A stretch of DNA of 15,461 nt, from contig CAMATV010000029.1 in the NCBI GenBank assembly GCA_945861235.1, positions 1 through 15,461 on the forward strand, read 5' to 3'. The stretch is from Opitutus sp. GAS368 (GTDB lineage: Bacteria > Verrucomicrobiota > Verrucomicrobiia > Opitutales > Opitutaceae). Positions 1-7,541 of this stretch are shown here, one piece after another. Every line of letters begins with the position of its first letter. The stretch's first letter is position 1. The notes under the pieces were generated by a model that saw only the letters and a program-made list of their open reading frames with translations, did no database searches and was not told where the DNA came from. The translations under genes were made by a program, and so were the position numbers.

Positions 1-824
1 CCGTGACCTCGAGTTTTCACACCAATTTTCACGCCTACACCCAGCACTACGGCTATGCGCGCCTTCATCGCCTCGTGCTGTGGTGGCTGCGCCGCGTCCA
101 TAATCGCACGGCCCGCACCTTCGCGCCCACCGTCGAGCTGTGCACCGAACTGGACTCGCTCGGTTTTCGGAACGTCGCGGTCCTTTCGCGCGGCGTGGAC
201 ACGTGGCAGTTTCATCCGGCTCGGCGCTCCGGCGACCTGCGGCTAAAGTGGGATGCGGCCCCCGAAAATCCCGTCGTGCTCCACGTCGGACGCATGGCAC
301 CCGAAAAAAACTATCCGCTGCTGTTTGCGTGCTTCGCCGCGATGCGGGCGGCCAATCCCCGCTGCCGCTTCGTGCTTGCTGGCGAGGGGCCCCTCAAGGC
401 CCAATTGATGCGCGACCAACCCGGATGCATTTTTGCCGGGTTTTTTTCGCGCGAGGAAATCGGCCGCTACTACGCCTCCGCCGATATCTATATCCACGCC
501 AGCCTGACGGAGACATTCGGCAACGTCCTCACGGAGGCGATGTCCAGCGGGCTCGCCGTCGCGGGTTTCGACTACGCGGCAGCCCGGCAGTTCGTCCAAC
601 ACGGACACAACGGCCTCGCCGTGCCCGCCGACCGCCCGGACATGCTCGTGGCCGCCGCCACGCGACTGGCAACCGATGCCCCGTTGCGCGCACACCTCCG
701 CACGTCAGCCCGCGCCGCCGTCGAACCACAATCGTGGGCGACCGTGATTGCCCGGTTCGAAGCCGACTTGGCGGACGTTGTCGCCCGCTCCGCCCCCGCC
801 GCCGTTCACCCTGTTGTCGTATGA
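1..824 (+). CDS. GT4-family glycosyltransferase, C-terminal part (5' truncated)
   Basis: The reading frame is open from the first full codon at base 3. The first visible residues (VTSSFHTNF, then a conserved HYG) match the middle of GT-B glycosyltransferases of the GT4 (glycosyl transferases group 1) family, so the GTG at base 3 is very probably internal and about 100 N-terminal residues lie outside the window. Numbering from base 3, RGVD and F.P occur near residues 62-70, HVGRMAPEKN near 94-103 carries the Arg and Lys that contact the donor phosphates, and E170-x7-E178 (ETFGNVLTE) is the family's nucleotide-sugar signature. Relatives include mannosyl- and sulfoquinovosyl-transferases that act on lipid acceptors. 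The stop overlaps the start of the GT28 gene (ATGA). In this setting a lipid sugar-transfer step, perhaps the second sugar of a diglycosyl lipid, is likely. Donor and acceptor cannot be read from the sequence. Confidence 0.88.
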   Translation, partial: VTSSFHTNFHAYTQHYGYARLHRLVLWWLRRVHNRTARTFAPTVELCTELDSLGFRNVAVLSRGVDTWQFHPARRSGDLRLKWDAAPENPVVLHVGRMAPEKNYPLLFACFAAMRAANPRCRFVLAGEGPLKAQLMRDQPGCIFAGFFSREEIGRYYASADIYIHASLTETFGNVLTEAMSSGLAVAGFDYAAARQFVQHGHNGLAVPADRPDMLVAAATRLATDAPLRAHLRTSARAAVEPQSWATVIARFEADLADVVARSAPAAVHPVVV

Positions 825-2011
825 AAAAAGCTCACGTCCTCGTTCTCACCGCCGGTTTTGGCGAAGGCCACAACGCCGCGGCCCGCGCCCTTTGCTCGGC
901 CCTTGACGCGGCGCACGGTCCGGGCACTGCCCGCTTGGTGGATGTATTTGCGTTGGCAGCACCGCGCTTCAACGAATTTTCCCGCCGGCTCTATCTCGGC
1001 ATGATCAATCACACGCCGCGACTCTGGAGCTCGGTGTATGCGTGGGTCGACCGCACGGCGGTCTTCCCAACCGCGCTCTGTTTTCTCCGTCGCGAGACCC
1101 GGATCTTGGACCAAATCATCGCCCAGGAGCAGCCGGCGATCCTTTGCAGCACCTATCCTGTTTACGCGTACTTGCTCGCAAAACTGGCCCGTGACGGCCG
1201 GCGGCTTCCTCCCCATTTCAACATCGTCACGGACTCCATCAGCATCAACTCGCTCTGGTGGCGCACCGCGTGCACCGCTTGGTTTCTGCCCAATGCCGAC
1301 TCGGCGGACGTGCTGCTCCGCGCTGGCATCGCCTCAGCGCTGCTCCATCCCACCGGGTTTCCCGTGACGTCCTTTTTCAGCGCCCACTGCCACGAGTTCC
1401 AGCCGCCGAGTCTCGCCGGCGGTGCGTCGCCGCGGGTACTGTATATCATCAATTCCGGTACGCGCAATGCGTTCGAGACTGCTACCCAATTGCTCGCTGA
1501 ACCCGGCTGGTCCGTCACCTGCGCGGTCGGCCGCGACGAGCGCCTCCGCGCCCGCTTGGAAAAACTCGCCGCCAACCGCGCTCATCCCGCGACGATCCTC
1601 GGCTGGACTAACGAGATTCCCCGTCTGCTCCTGACCCACCACGTCGTCGTCAGCAAAGCCGGCGGGGCCACCACCCAGGAGGCCATCGCCGCGCGCTGCC
1701 CGATGATCGTGAATCAGATCGTGCCCGGGCAGGAAGAGGGCAACTACGAGCTCCTGCGTCGCCACGGCGCGGGGTCCCTCGCCGAGACCCCCGACGCCAT
1801 CGTCCGCGAGCTCCGCCGCGCTTTCGCCCATCAAGGCCGCGTGTGGAACATTTGGCGTACCGCCCTCGCTCGTCTCGCGCGCCCCGAAGCCGCACGCGAT
1901 ATCGCCGCCCACCTCCTTGCGCACGCCGCCCGCAGCGACGGTTCAGGTCCGGTCGCGCTGCCAACCCATGCCGCGCCCCCGTCACCTCGCCTCGCCTCGC
2001 CGTCCGCATGA
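821..2011 (+). CDS. MGDG synthase-like GT28 glycosyltransferase (probable diacylglycerol glycosyltransferase)
   Basis: This 396-residue protein has the architecture of plant MGDG synthases and bacterial processive diacylglycerol glucosyl/glucuronosyl transferases. The N-terminal domain starts with AGFGEGHNAAA (G12-H17 loop), as in the MGDG synthase N-terminal family that binds the lipid acceptor at the membrane. V136-T137-D138 followed by a Trp matches the conserved VTD...W block. The C-terminal GT28 domain has SKAGGATTQEA at residues 278-288 and a PGQEEGN segment about 20 residues later, the sugar-nucleotide site. The start ATG at 821 was chosen because it overlaps the upstream stop by 4 nt and begins at the Rossmann strand KAHVLVLTAG; the open frame upstream to 140 is a shadow of the GT4 gene. 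The last ~20 residues are Pro/Ala/Ser-rich and probably disordered. It likely transfers a hexose or hexuronic acid from a UDP-sugar to diacylglycerol on the inner membrane. Sugar specificity is unknown. Confidence 0.9.
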   Translation: MKKAHVLVLTAGFGEGHNAAARALCSALDAAHGPGTARLVDVFALAAPRFNEFSRRLYLGMINHTPRLWSSVYAWVDRTAVFPTALCFLRRETRILDQIIAQEQPAILCSTYPVYAYLLAKLARDGRRLPPHFNIVTDSISINSLWWRTACTAWFLPNADSADVLLRAGIASALLHPTGFPVTSFFSAHCHEFQPPSLAGGASPRVLYIINSGTRNAFETATQLLAEPGWSVTCAVGRDERLRARLEKLAANRAHPATILGWTNEIPRLLLTHHVVVSKAGGATTQEAIAARCPMIVNQIVPGQEEGNYELLRRHGAGSLAETPDAIVRELRRAFAHQGRVWNIWRTALARLARPEAARDIAAHLLAHAARSDGSGPVALPTHAAPPSPRLASPSA

Positions 2012-2952
2012 AGATCTGTTTCATTCTGAATCCGACTTCCGGCCGCAATCGACGGCGGCCCGCTCTGGCTACCCACCTCCGCGACTTCATCGCCTCACGC
2101 TCCCTTGACGCCACGGTCGTGACCACCGACGGACCCGGCCACGCCACGCGCCTCGCCCGCGACGCGGCGGTGGCGGGCGGCACGACGGTTGTCGCCGTCG
2201 GCGGCGACGGCACCATGAACGAAGTCGCCCAGGCTCTGCTGCACACCCCGGCCGCCCTCGCGCTCGTCCCTTGCGGGTCCGGCAACGGTCTCGCACTTCA
2301 TCTCGGAGTGCCGACGGCGCTGTTGCCCGCGTTGGAGCTCGCCGCGGGTTCCGCCGCCCGTATCGCGCGTATCGATACCGGCAGCGCCAACGGACACCCG
2401 TTCTTCAATGCCATGGGCCTCGGCCTCGATGCCGACGTGAGCCGCCGTTTCAATACCCTCACCTCACGCGGCCTGCCCGCCTACATCCGCACCGCGCTCG
2501 CTGCGCTGCGCGAGATCCGCTCCGAGCGCGTCGTCATCTCGACCGCCGAACAACGCGAGACGCTCGACATCCTTTTGGTCGCAGTCGCTAACTCCGACCA
2601 ATACGGCAACAAAGCCCGCATCGCTCCCGGTGCCCGGGTCGACGATGGCTCGCTCGATCTTGTCGCCGTGCGCCCGGTGGGGATCGTCGGTGCGGCTACC
2701 CTCGCCGCTCGGCTCTTTTCCGGACGGTTTGATCAGAGTCCTCACGTCTGCCGACTCCGGGGTACGCGCTTCGTCATCGAACGCGCCGCTCCCGGGCTCA
2801 TCCACACCGATGGCGAGACTCATGCCACCGGCGCCACCGTCGGCGTGGTGGTCCACCCCCGCAGCCTCCGCATCGTCGTGCCCGCAATCTCGTCCGCGGT
2901 GGCGAGGGCCGAGGACGTTGCTCCGGCCGGTTTTTCCTTCCAGTTACCATGA
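2008..2952 (+). CDS. Diacylglycerol kinase / lipid kinase (DgkB-YegS type)
   Basis: This 314-residue protein of the DAGK catalytic family phosphorylates diacylglycerol or a related lipid with ATP. It opens with ILNPTSGR (residues 6-13), has the nucleotide-binding GGDGT at 65-69, PCGSGNG at 88-94, a mid-protein ANSDQYGN block and HTDGE near residue 271; together these define the soluble, membrane-associated DgkB/YegS/BmrU group rather than the small integral DgkA. Length is typical. The start is ATG 2008, whose ATGA overlaps the upstream stop; the frame upstream to 1843 is only a shadow. Its stop overlaps the start of the phosphoesterase gene. Next to a PlcP-like enzyme that may generate diacylglycerol and to enzymes that consume it, its probable job is to return surplus diacylglycerol to phosphatidic acid. 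Sphingoid or undecaprenol-like substrates are possible alternatives. Confidence 0.88.
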   Translation: MKICFILNPTSGRNRRRPALATHLRDFIASRSLDATVVTTDGPGHATRLARDAAVAGGTTVVAVGGDGTMNEVAQALLHTPAALALVPCGSGNGLALHLGVPTALLPALELAAGSAARIARIDTGSANGHPFFNAMGLGLDADVSRRFNTLTSRGLPAYIRTALAALREIRSERVVISTAEQRETLDILLVAVANSDQYGNKARIAPGARVDDGSLDLVAVRPVGIVGAATLAARLFSGRFDQSPHVCRLRGTRFVIERAAPGLIHTDGETHATGATVGVVVHPRSLRIVVPAISSAVARAEDVAPAGFSFQLP

Positions 2953-3773
2953 AAAATCTCCTCCGCGTCCGCACCGTCATTCTTTCCGACGTCCATTTGG
3001 GCACCGTCGAATCCAAGGCGGCCGAAGTGAATCATTTCCTCCGGCACACGCGTTGCGAAAAACTTATTCTGAACGGCGATATCATCGACGGTTGGCAACT
3101 CACGCGCTCCGGTCATTGGACCAAAGCCCACACCCGCTTCATCCGCATCGTCCTTAAAAAACTGGAAAAACGCGACACCGAGGTCATTTACCTCAGAGGG
3201 AATCACGACGATATCCTCGCGTCGTTTCTCCCGCTCGATTTTGAAAACTTGCGCATCGTCGAAGACTACGTTCACGAGTCCCCCCGCGGCCGTTACCTCG
3301 TGCTCCACGGCGATGTCTTCGACACCATCACGAAGAATTTCGTCTGGCTCGCGCACGTCGGCGACTGGGGCTATCAATTTCTCCTCAGGGTCAATCGCGC
3401 CTACAACGTCTGGCGCGCCTGGCGAGGGAAGGAGTATTGGTCACTCAGCAAAGCCATCAAGGGGCGGGTCAAACAAGCGGTGAGCTATGTCGGAGACTTC
3501 GAATCTCACATCACCGAACTCGCCCGCGCCCGCGGCTGCAGCGGTGTCATGTGTGGTCACATCCACACCGCCGCGGACAAAATGATGGGCGACATCCACT
3601 ACCTTAACAGTGGCGACTGGGTGGAGTCGCTCACCGCTGTCGTCGAGCACTTCGACGGACGTTTCGAACTCATCCATTTCACGGACTTCGTGCGCGTGTA
3701 TCCGCTGGATCCCTTGGACGGCGGCTACGACGACGGTGCCGGCGACACGATCCCCGTCGCAGCGAGCAGCTAG
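2949..3773 (+). CDS. Calcineurin-like metallophosphoesterase, LpxH-related, possible PlcP phospholipase C
   Basis: The 274-residue protein has the full dimetal phosphoesterase set: D14-x-H16 (SDVHLG), G43-D44 (NGDIIDGW), G84-N85-H86-D87, H120-G121-D122 and C202-G203-H204-I205-H206. It ends in NSGDWVES, typical of the COG2908 group of UDP-2,3-diacylglucosamine hydrolase-like proteins. There is no signal peptide or clear membrane helix, so it should act at the cytoplasmic face. Two readings are possible: a lipid A pathway pyrophosphatase, or the PlcP subgroup, known in rhizobia and marine bacteria to remove the headgroup of phospholipids under phosphate starvation. The length, the YWSLS/VKQAV segment at 163-178 and NSGDWVES recall the PlcP-type subgroup from memory, and the operon with a diacylglycerol glycosyltransferase matches the known plcP-agt pairing. 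I favour PlcP, as an inference. It is the last gene of the ATGA-coupled set. Confidence 0.85.
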   Translation: MKNLLRVRTVILSDVHLGTVESKAAEVNHFLRHTRCEKLILNGDIIDGWQLTRSGHWTKAHTRFIRIVLKKLEKRDTEVIYLRGNHDDILASFLPLDFENLRIVEDYVHESPRGRYLVLHGDVFDTITKNFVWLAHVGDWGYQFLLRVNRAYNVWRAWRGKEYWSLSKAIKGRVKQAVSYVGDFESHITELARARGCSGVMCGHIHTAADKMMGDIHYLNSGDWVESLTAVVEHFDGRFELIHFTDFVRVYPLDPLDGGYDDGAGDTIPVAASS

Positions 3774-4666
3774 GCGTTGCCATCGCTCACCGAAAGATCG
3801 CGGCCTAAAAGATGAATCCAGTCGTCGTGTAAAAATTCTGCGGAACCCTGGTCAAAAAATGGCCGCAACTCCCGATGCAACCAGAGCCGGGTCTCCGCCA
3901 CCGACTCTTGTTGTCGGTCCATAGCACCGATCAGCGAGCTATGGGTGAGCAGATTGTCGACGTACTCATCCAAGGTATGGCGGACGCAGTGGGTCAATCC
4001 CTCGCGGGCGACGTCGTGAAAGCCAAACCCAACCGCCCTCTCCTCCGTCAGGACTGCGTCGTTGCGCTGCGCCTTTGGATAGCGCGTCCGGAAAACCTCC
4101 CGCTTCCACGTGTCGAACTGCGCATTGTCCGCAATCCTTCCCGTTGATCCGACCTTATACAAAACGAGCCACCCTCCACCCCGCAGCACCCGGGCGGCCT
4201 CCTGCAAGAATTTCTCCTGATCAAACCAATGATACGCTGAACACACCGTCAGCAGATCGAAACTGCTCCGCGCGAACGGCAACGCCTCCGCGTAGCCGCA
4301 ACGATACTCGATCGCCGGATCTCCCCCCGCCTGCGCCAGCATGAAGCGCGACGAATCAAGCCCAACGACCGCGCGCGCCAGCGGCAGGAGCGCCACCGTC
4401 GAATGGCCCGTCCCGCAGCCCACGTCCAAGGCGCGCTCCACGGGCAGCGCCGCCCCGAGAATGCTTTCCACCAGCGCCAGCACCCGGCGATGGCTCTGGG
4501 GGCGGTTGCCCGCATAGCGTGCCGCCGCCTCCTGAGAATTGAAGTGATTGATGATGCGGACATCCGGCCGCGGCTCCGTGCCGGGTATCGTGGCGACGCC
4601 GAGCGGCACCAAGCGTCCAACGGTCTGGGTCGTCGCGACATTCATTAGAATAGTCATTCGCGGCAC
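3770..4666 (-). CDS. SAM-dependent class I methyltransferase (Methyltransf_11 type)
   Basis: The 298-residue protein has a Rossmann methyltransferase core. ALDVGCGTGHST starting near residue 79 (D81 to G87) is SAM motif I, VVGLDSS about 20 residues later supplies the acidic residue for the ribose, and YHWFD followed by EAARVLRGGG is the motif II/III region typical of UbiE/Tam-like small-molecule methyltransferases. The preceding NHFNSQEAAARYAGNRP segment is usual at the start of this domain. ATG codons lie at residues 1, 4 and 8 and none has a clear ribosome binding site; the longest is given. The gene runs against both flanking groups. Its stop is formed from the same CTAG that ends the phosphoesterase gene, and its start faces the alpha/beta hydrolase across a 176-nt spacer. 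The substrate is unknown; the neighbourhood allows a lipid headgroup, but nothing in the protein shows it. Confidence 0.85.
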   Translation of the reverse strand: MPRMTILMNVATTQTVGRLVPLGVATIPGTEPRPDVRIINHFNSQEAAARYAGNRPQSHRRVLALVESILGAALPVERALDVGCGTGHSTVALLPLARAVVGLDSSRFMLAQAGGDPAIEYRCGYAEALPFARSSFDLLTVCSAYHWFDQEKFLQEAARVLRGGGWLVLYKVGSTGRIADNAQFDTWKREVFRTRYPKAQRNDAVLTEERAVGFGFHDVAREGLTHCVRHTLDEYVDNLLTHSSLIGAMDRQQESVAETRLWLHRELRPFFDQGSAEFLHDDWIHLLGRDLSVSDGNA

Positions 4667-4842
4667 TCTGCCTCGCGCAACCGCCTGGGGTCACGATCAG
4701 GCAACATCTCCCGCGACGATGGCCCGTCCCTCCGGCGTAATTCTCCCGCTAAGTTTACAACCACGTTTCGGATACGAAACGTTTCCGCGACACGGTGGGT
4801 TTCCCTTTGCCACGCACCGATCTCAACCCCGCTCGTACTTTC
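4667..4842. other. Divergent intergenic region
   Basis: This 176-nt spacer lies between the minus-strand methyltransferase and the plus-strand alpha/beta hydrolase and should hold both promoters. The half nearer the hydrolase is locally AT-richer (about 4739-4783). It contains a -35-like TTTACA at 4754-4759 but no convincing -10 at normal spacing. A perfect inverted repeat at 4763-4782 is listed separately. No small gene with a credible start was found. Confidence 0.5.
4763..4782. promoter_or_regulatory. Perfect 8-4-8 inverted repeat, candidate operator
   Basis: Arms ACGTTTCG and CGAAACGT are exact reverse complements separated by GATA. The element sits 60 nt before the alpha/beta hydrolase ATG and 3 nt after a -35-like TTTACA, where a dimeric repressor could block a promoter. 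It is not followed by a T-run and the stem is only 8 bp, so a DNA-binding site is more likely than a terminator. The cognate regulator is unknown; no regulator gene is present in the window. Confidence 0.5.
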
Positions 4843-5961
4843 ATGCCCGTTCTCACCCTGTCCCCCGCGCTTTCCCTGCTGGCGGCATTTACCCGCTTTT
4901 CTCCTGCCCAACCGCTCCACACTTTTTTCCGCGCCGCCGGCTACAAACTCCGTCCGCCCCGGCCCGTGCCGCATACGCTCGCAGTCACGCAGGCCCAGAG
5001 CGAGGTCCTCGCCCGCGGCGAGGCCACCCTGAGTCAACGCGCCACCGTCCTGTGCGAGCGACGCTTCGGCGCCATCCCAACTATTGTGCTCGGCGGCTTT
5101 GTGCCCGACTCGACCGAACAAGTTTTCCTGTTACGCAGCTACCTTCTGCGCCGGGGCAGCGTTTACTATCTCAATTACCCTCGCGGAGGATTTTCGCCCG
5201 CGTTGATTTGCGCCCAGCTCGACGACCTCGTCACGGAGCTGAACACGGTGCACGGCCAACGGCCCGTCGTCCTCGGAGTGAGCTTCGGCGCCGGTCTCGT
5301 GCTGGACTGGTTGCGGCGCTCGCGCGCTGCCCACCGCTCGCCGGATATCGGCGGCGTGGTCCTCGTGAGTCCGGTAGCCTGCGCCGCTGACATCGTAGTC
5401 CCCGGCGAGGCCAAGGCCTCCACCTTGATCGGTCGCGCGCTCAAGCCCTACCTCGACAGCCGCACCACAGTCGGCCCGGAAGTGATTGATCGTTCCCGCG
5501 CGATTTTCGCCAAGATCTTTGAAGCAGGAGCCCAGAACCGCGACGCCATCCGCTCGCTGCTCACCGCCGGAGAACTGCGCCAATTGCGTAATCGCGTCCT
5601 CGCGGCGGTCCAGGATCTTGCGCCCGCCGGAGCCTGCGAACGCGTCGACGCGCTGCGCACCATGCCGCCACTGTCCCCCTGGAGCTCGGCGGGCCAACTC
5701 CCCCTGACAGCAGTGCCGGCGCTCGTCCTTTATGCGGAAAAGGAAAGTGCCGTGCTCGCGGCCGGATCTCCGACCCGCGCCGCCTTTGCTTCCACGATGC
5801 AGGCGATCTTCCCCCGAGGGGAACTCAAAGTCGTCACCGGCGCTACCGGCGGCAGCGCGGTGCAACACGCGTCACTTATTTTCCACTTCTTTCAGTTTCT
5901 CCCACACTTCGCGGCCTTTTATCAGGGCGTGAAGTCGCGCAAACTCCCGGTCGCCGCATGA
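4843..5961 (+). CDS. Alpha/beta hydrolase, unknown substrate
   Basis: The 372-residue protein has an alpha/beta hydrolase core. The nucleophile elbow is G145-V-S147-F-G149 after a hydrophobic strand (VVLGVSFG), preceded by the usual GGF turn (IVLGGFVPDS). His342 (VQHASLIF) is the likely catalytic His. The acid position is less clear: the strand LVLYAEKES ends in E299/E301 where many relatives carry Asp. No signal peptide is evident, although the first residues (LTLSPALSLLAAF) are somewhat hydrophobic. I chose ATG 4843; a GTG 48 nt upstream would add 16 residues. The stop overlaps the GH3 gene start by 4 nt (ATGA), so the two proteins are probably made together and may act on the same acyl compound as esterase, thioesterase or acyltransferase. 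The role is not identified. Confidence 0.8.
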   Translation: MPVLTLSPALSLLAAFTRFSPAQPLHTFFRAAGYKLRPPRPVPHTLAVTQAQSEVLARGEATLSQRATVLCERRFGAIPTIVLGGFVPDSTEQVFLLRSYLLRRGSVYYLNYPRGGFSPALICAQLDDLVTELNTVHGQRPVVLGVSFGAGLVLDWLRRSRAAHRSPDIGGVVLVSPVACAADIVVPGEAKASTLIGRALKPYLDSRTTVGPEVIDRSRAIFAKIFEAGAQNRDAIRSLLTAGELRQLRNRVLAAVQDLAPAGACERVDALRTMPPLSPWSSAGQLPLTAVPALVLYAEKESAVLAAGSPTRAAFASTMQAIFPRGELKVVTGATGGSAVQHASLIFHFFQFLPHFAAFYQGVKSRKLPVAA

Positions 5962-7541
5962 GCTTCAAAAGCATCTATTCCCTCGGTGCTGCGGTCCTGT
6001 CGACGGCGGCGCGCCGTCGACTGCGGCAAGTGGCTGCGGCTCCCGGCCAGCAAGCGCGCGTTTTCGAACGCCTGACCCACCGGCTCGCCGCCACCTCTTA
6101 TTGGCACGGGGCCGGCGTAACTCCGACCATCGACTACCACAGTTTCCAGCAACGGATCGCTCCCCACACCTACGAACGTCTCGCACCCGCCGTCGAGCGG
6201 ATGAAGCGCGGCGAGGCCGATGTATTGTGGCCGGGACGCTGCACGCATTTTGCCGTCTCTTCCGGCACCACGGTGGGCCGCACGAAGTATCTTCCGATCA
6301 CCGCCGGCATGCTCGCGCATTTTCGGCAGGCCGGTCTCGACTCGTTGCTCTATTATTCCGCCCGCACCGGGAGCACCGCCGTCTTCCGGGGCCGACACTT
6401 GTTTCTCGGCGGATCCACCGCCCTTTCGCCGCTGCCCGAAATGCTTCCGCATCGGGCTTACGCCGGTGACCTGAGCGGCATCACCGCCCTCAATCTCCCC
6501 AAGTGGATCGAGAAACACCTCTACGAACCGGGTGCACAAATCGCCCAAATCACCGACTGGCCGGCCAAACTCGACGCCATCGTCCGTCGCACGAGTCCGC
6601 TCAACATCACCATGCTCGCGGGCATCCCAAGTTGGGTCTTGATTCTGGCCGCCGCCTTGCGTGAACACGCCACCCAGCACGGTAAGACCGCCCGGCACCT
6701 GCAGCACATTTGGCCGCGATTCGAATGCTTCGTCCACGGCGGCGTGCCGGTCGATCCCTTCCTCGGGGAACTTCGTGCCGCCCTCGGCCCGACGGTGAAC
6801 TTCCATGAAGTCTACCCCGCCTCGGAGGGTTTTATCGCCGCGCAGGATGCCGCACCTAGCGACGGACTCCGCCTGATGGCCAACGCCGGGATCTTCTACG
6901 AATTCATCCCGATGACGGAATTTGACGATGCCCGCCTCGAGCACCTCGGCACCAAAGCCGTGCCCCTCGCCGGCGTGCAGGTCGGCGTCGACTACGCACT
7001 CGTGATGACGACACCCGCCGGACTCGCGCGCTACGTGATTGGCGATATCGTGCGCTTCATCTCCACCGCGCCGCCGCGTCTCCTGTACGTCGGACGCACT
7101 ACGCTACAGCTGAGCGCGTTTGGCGAGCACGTCATCGAGAAGGAGGTCACCGATGCGTTGCTGAACGTTTGCCGACGGCACGACTGCACCATTGGCAACT
7201 TCCACGTCGCGCCGATTTTCGCGAATGCCGCAACCGGCCAGAAACGCGGGCAACACGAGTGGTGGATTGAACTCCGGTCCGGCGTCACCGCGAACGTCAC
7301 GCCGGCGGGACTCGCAAGCGACCTGGACGTCGAGCTCCAGCGCCTCAACGACGATTACGAGGCCAAGCGGCTCGGCGGCGGCCTCGCCCCACCCTCCGTG
7401 CGCCTCGTTGCCCCCGGAACGTTTGAACAGTGGCAGCGCCGTCACGGCAAATGGGGTGGTCAGCACAAAATGCCCCGCTGCCGCAGCGACCGCGCCATCG
7501 CCGACGAACTCGCTGGTCACGCGGCCTCGGCCACGAACTGA
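5958..7541 (+). CDS. GH3-family acyl-acid-amido synthetase-like protein
   Basis: The 527-residue protein belongs to the GH3 family, best known from plant enzymes that adenylate a carboxylic acid (jasmonate, auxin) and join it to an amino acid; bacterial members are common but mostly uncharacterised. Visible motifs in order: SSGTTVGRTK at residues 101-110 (ATP phosphate loop), YPASEG at 286-291 followed by FYEFIP about 30 residues on (adenine/acyl pocket), YVIGDIVRF at 359-367 (ribose-contacting Asp363), and GGQHKMPR near the C terminus, the conserved Lys of the mobile domain. All key blocks are present, so the enzyme looks active. It is soluble, and the start is fixed by the ATGA overlap with the hydrolase gene. 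Beside lipid genes, the acid is plausibly a fatty acid and the product an N-acyl amine or amino acid; that is inference. Confidence 0.88.
   Translation: MSFKSIYSLGAAVLSTAARRRLRQVAAAPGQQARVFERLTHRLAATSYWHGAGVTPTIDYHSFQQRIAPHTYERLAPAVERMKRGEADVLWPGRCTHFAVSSGTTVGRTKYLPITAGMLAHFRQAGLDSLLYYSARTGSTAVFRGRHLFLGGSTALSPLPEMLPHRAYAGDLSGITALNLPKWIEKHLYEPGAQIAQITDWPAKLDAIVRRTSPLNITMLAGIPSWVLILAAALREHATQHGKTARHLQHIWPRFECFVHGGVPVDPFLGELRAALGPTVNFHEVYPASEGFIAAQDAAPSDGLRLMANAGIFYEFIPMTEFDDARLEHLGTKAVPLAGVQVGVDYALVMTTPAGLARYVIGDIVRFISTAPPRLLYVGRTTLQLSAFGEHVIEKEVTDALLNVCRRHDCTIGNFHVAPIFANAATGQKRGQHEWWIELRSGVTANVTPAGLASDLDVELQRLNDDYEAKRLGGGLAPPSVRLVAPGTFEQWQRRHGKWGGQHKMPRCRSDRAIADELAGHAASATN

Noticed and set aside
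140..820. Long upstream extension of the GT28 open frame
   Set aside because: It overlaps the GT4 gene in another frame and is Arg/Pro-rich without domain signal; protein-like sequence starts at ATG 821.
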